Made by a program: the position numbers and the translations under genes | Source: Nocardiaceae bacterium | GTDB lineage: Bacteria; Actinomycetota; Actinomycetes; Mycobacteriales; Mycobacteriaceae | DNA: 42,192 bases | Assembly (NCBI GenBank): GCA_021372355.1 | Contig: JAJFUQ010000133.1 | Span: 1 to 42,192, forward strand | Direction: 5' to 3' | Shown here: piece by piece, positions 41,607 to 42,192 of the stretch | Layout of the letters: each line of letters begins with the position of its first letter | Position numbering within the stretch: the stretch's first letter is position 1 | Notes under the pieces: generated by a model | What the model was told of the DNA's origin: nothing | What the model saw: only the letters and a program-made list of their open reading frames with translations | Database searches by the model: none

Positions 41607-42192
41607 TCAGGGCTTGAGCACCCGCACGAAGAAGTTCGTCTGATCGACGATCGCCTTCTCGAACGCCGACCCGGTGTAGATCTCGAAGTGCCCGAACGGG
41701 TATCGCACGATTTCACCCTTCGGCGCCAGCGCCGCGTACTTCAGCGTCGGGCCCGCCGGGGCGACGGAGTCCTTGTCGCACACCGAGAACATGATCGGGC
41801 ACTTCACGTCCTTGGCCCGGCGCCCGGGGTGGTGCAGCGTGATCGCGGCACCGACCCGGGCGGCGACGGCGTTCGTGAAGTCGAGCCCCTCGGGCACCAG
41901 ACCGAGGTACCCCGGAATGACGTCCGCAGCGTTCATGAGCGCGGCCGACCCCGGCTTGCCGGCCAGCGGAACCATGACCGGCTCCGTGTGCGCAGCCGCA
42001 GCCGCGAGGTCGGCCGTCGCCAGGGCACTCACCTTGGCGAGGCCGAGGATCCCGAGTGTCCGGCTCGACGCGCTACCACTCGTGAACGGGCACTGGGCGA
42101 CGACGACCCCGACTTCCGGATGGTTGGCCGCAGTGACGATGACGTGGCCGCCGCCGAAGGACGTACCGAACAGTCCGATGCGCGTCGGATCG
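41607..42192 (-). CDS. Alpha/beta hydrolase (5' end outside window)
   Basis: This is a partial hydrolase whose frame runs off the window end; the GTG at 42032 is internal. The first visible residues include RIGLFGTSFGGGHV, the nucleophile elbow with GTSFGG, so at least the first third of the protein is missing. The acid is in SVCDKDSVAP and the His in FGHFEIYTG near the C-terminus, completing the triad. The family resembles dienelactone-hydrolase-like or X-Pro-dipeptidyl-peptidase-like alpha/beta hydrolases; the substrate is unknown. Confidence 0.85.
   Translation of the reverse strand, partial: DPTRIGLFGTSFGGGHVIVTAANHPEVGVVVAQCPFTSGSASSRTLGILGLAKVSALATADLAAAAAHTEPVMVPLAGKPGSAALMNAADVIPGYLGLVPEGLDFTNAVAARVGAAITLHHPGRRAKDVKCPIMFSVCDKDSVAPAGPTLKYAALAPKGEIVRYPFGHFEIYTGSAFEKAIVDQTNFFVRVLKP

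Noticed and set aside
1..42192. tRNA, rRNA, riboswitch, CRISPR or transposon features
   Set aside because: Reading the intergenic regions showed no CCA-ended cloverleaf, rRNA signature, regular direct repeats with spacers, or transposase; only the hairpins and short sites listed are supported.

Overview
The window comes from a high-GC Gram-positive bacterium of the phylum Actinomycetota. Pointers are the strongly G/C-ending codons, many GTG/TTG starts, an actinobacterial-type complex I, and many genes whose start codon lies only 6-7 nt after a TANNNT -10 box (leaderless transcripts). I cannot fix the genus. I see no rRNA, tRNA, insertion sequence, prophage or CRISPR array, and no stretch over 300 bases without a gene; the longest gaps are about 100-185 bases.

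Layout. (1) 1-4681, plus strand: urtABCDE, a urea ABC importer, entered inside urtA, with a perfect 12-bp hairpin between urtA and urtB. No urease genes follow. (2) 4782-13524: an envelope-flavoured stretch with a secreted endonuclease/exonuclease/phosphatase-fold protein, an M50-like membrane protease, an acyltransferase-3 membrane protein, a secreted L,D-transpeptidase coupled to an alpha/beta hydrolase, a DUF1697 protein, a small basic protein, a Spo0M-like protein, a voltage-gated-type ion channel and an FAD oxidoreductase. (3) 13571-24365: a complex I cluster nuoF-G-HI-J-K-L-M-N, tightly overlapped and starting at nuoF from its own promoter, so nuoA-E must lie elsewhere. NuoH and NuoI are one fused polypeptide, the most striking gene of the window. 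(4) 24180-24715: an AT-richer patch covering the 3' end of nuoN and a 47-codon gene for an amphipathic/hydrophobic peptide with its own strong terminator. (5) 24726-29498: a MarR regulator divergent from a thioredoxin-fold protein, then a six-gene minus-strand operon (macro domain, sulfurtransferase, pirin, a 70-aa protein, an MgtE-N-like protein, an FmdB zinc ribbon). (6) 29564-33169: an SRPBCC-ArsR pair with a dyad operator in its promoter, a STAS-AraC fusion regulator followed by a stand-alone STAS protein, and an AbiEi-like/DUF559 protein. (7) 33202-36256, minus strand: a NarL-type sensor kinase and response regulator translationally coupled to an ECF sigma factor with a long C-terminal extension. 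(8) 36424-42192: a 103-aa protein of unknown function, a minus-strand operon of NAD+ synthetase, a membrane-anchored protein and a beta-lactamase-fold lipoprotein, a DUF2254 membrane protein, and a partial alpha/beta hydrolase.

Regulatory theme. GTCAC-like pentamers repeated at an exact 9-bp pitch lie upstream of the secreted phosphatase-fold gene, the L,D-transpeptidase and, less completely, the AT-rich small peptide and the M50/acyltransferase pair. This resembles the direct-repeat site of the actinobacterial envelope regulator MtrA. That link is an inference.
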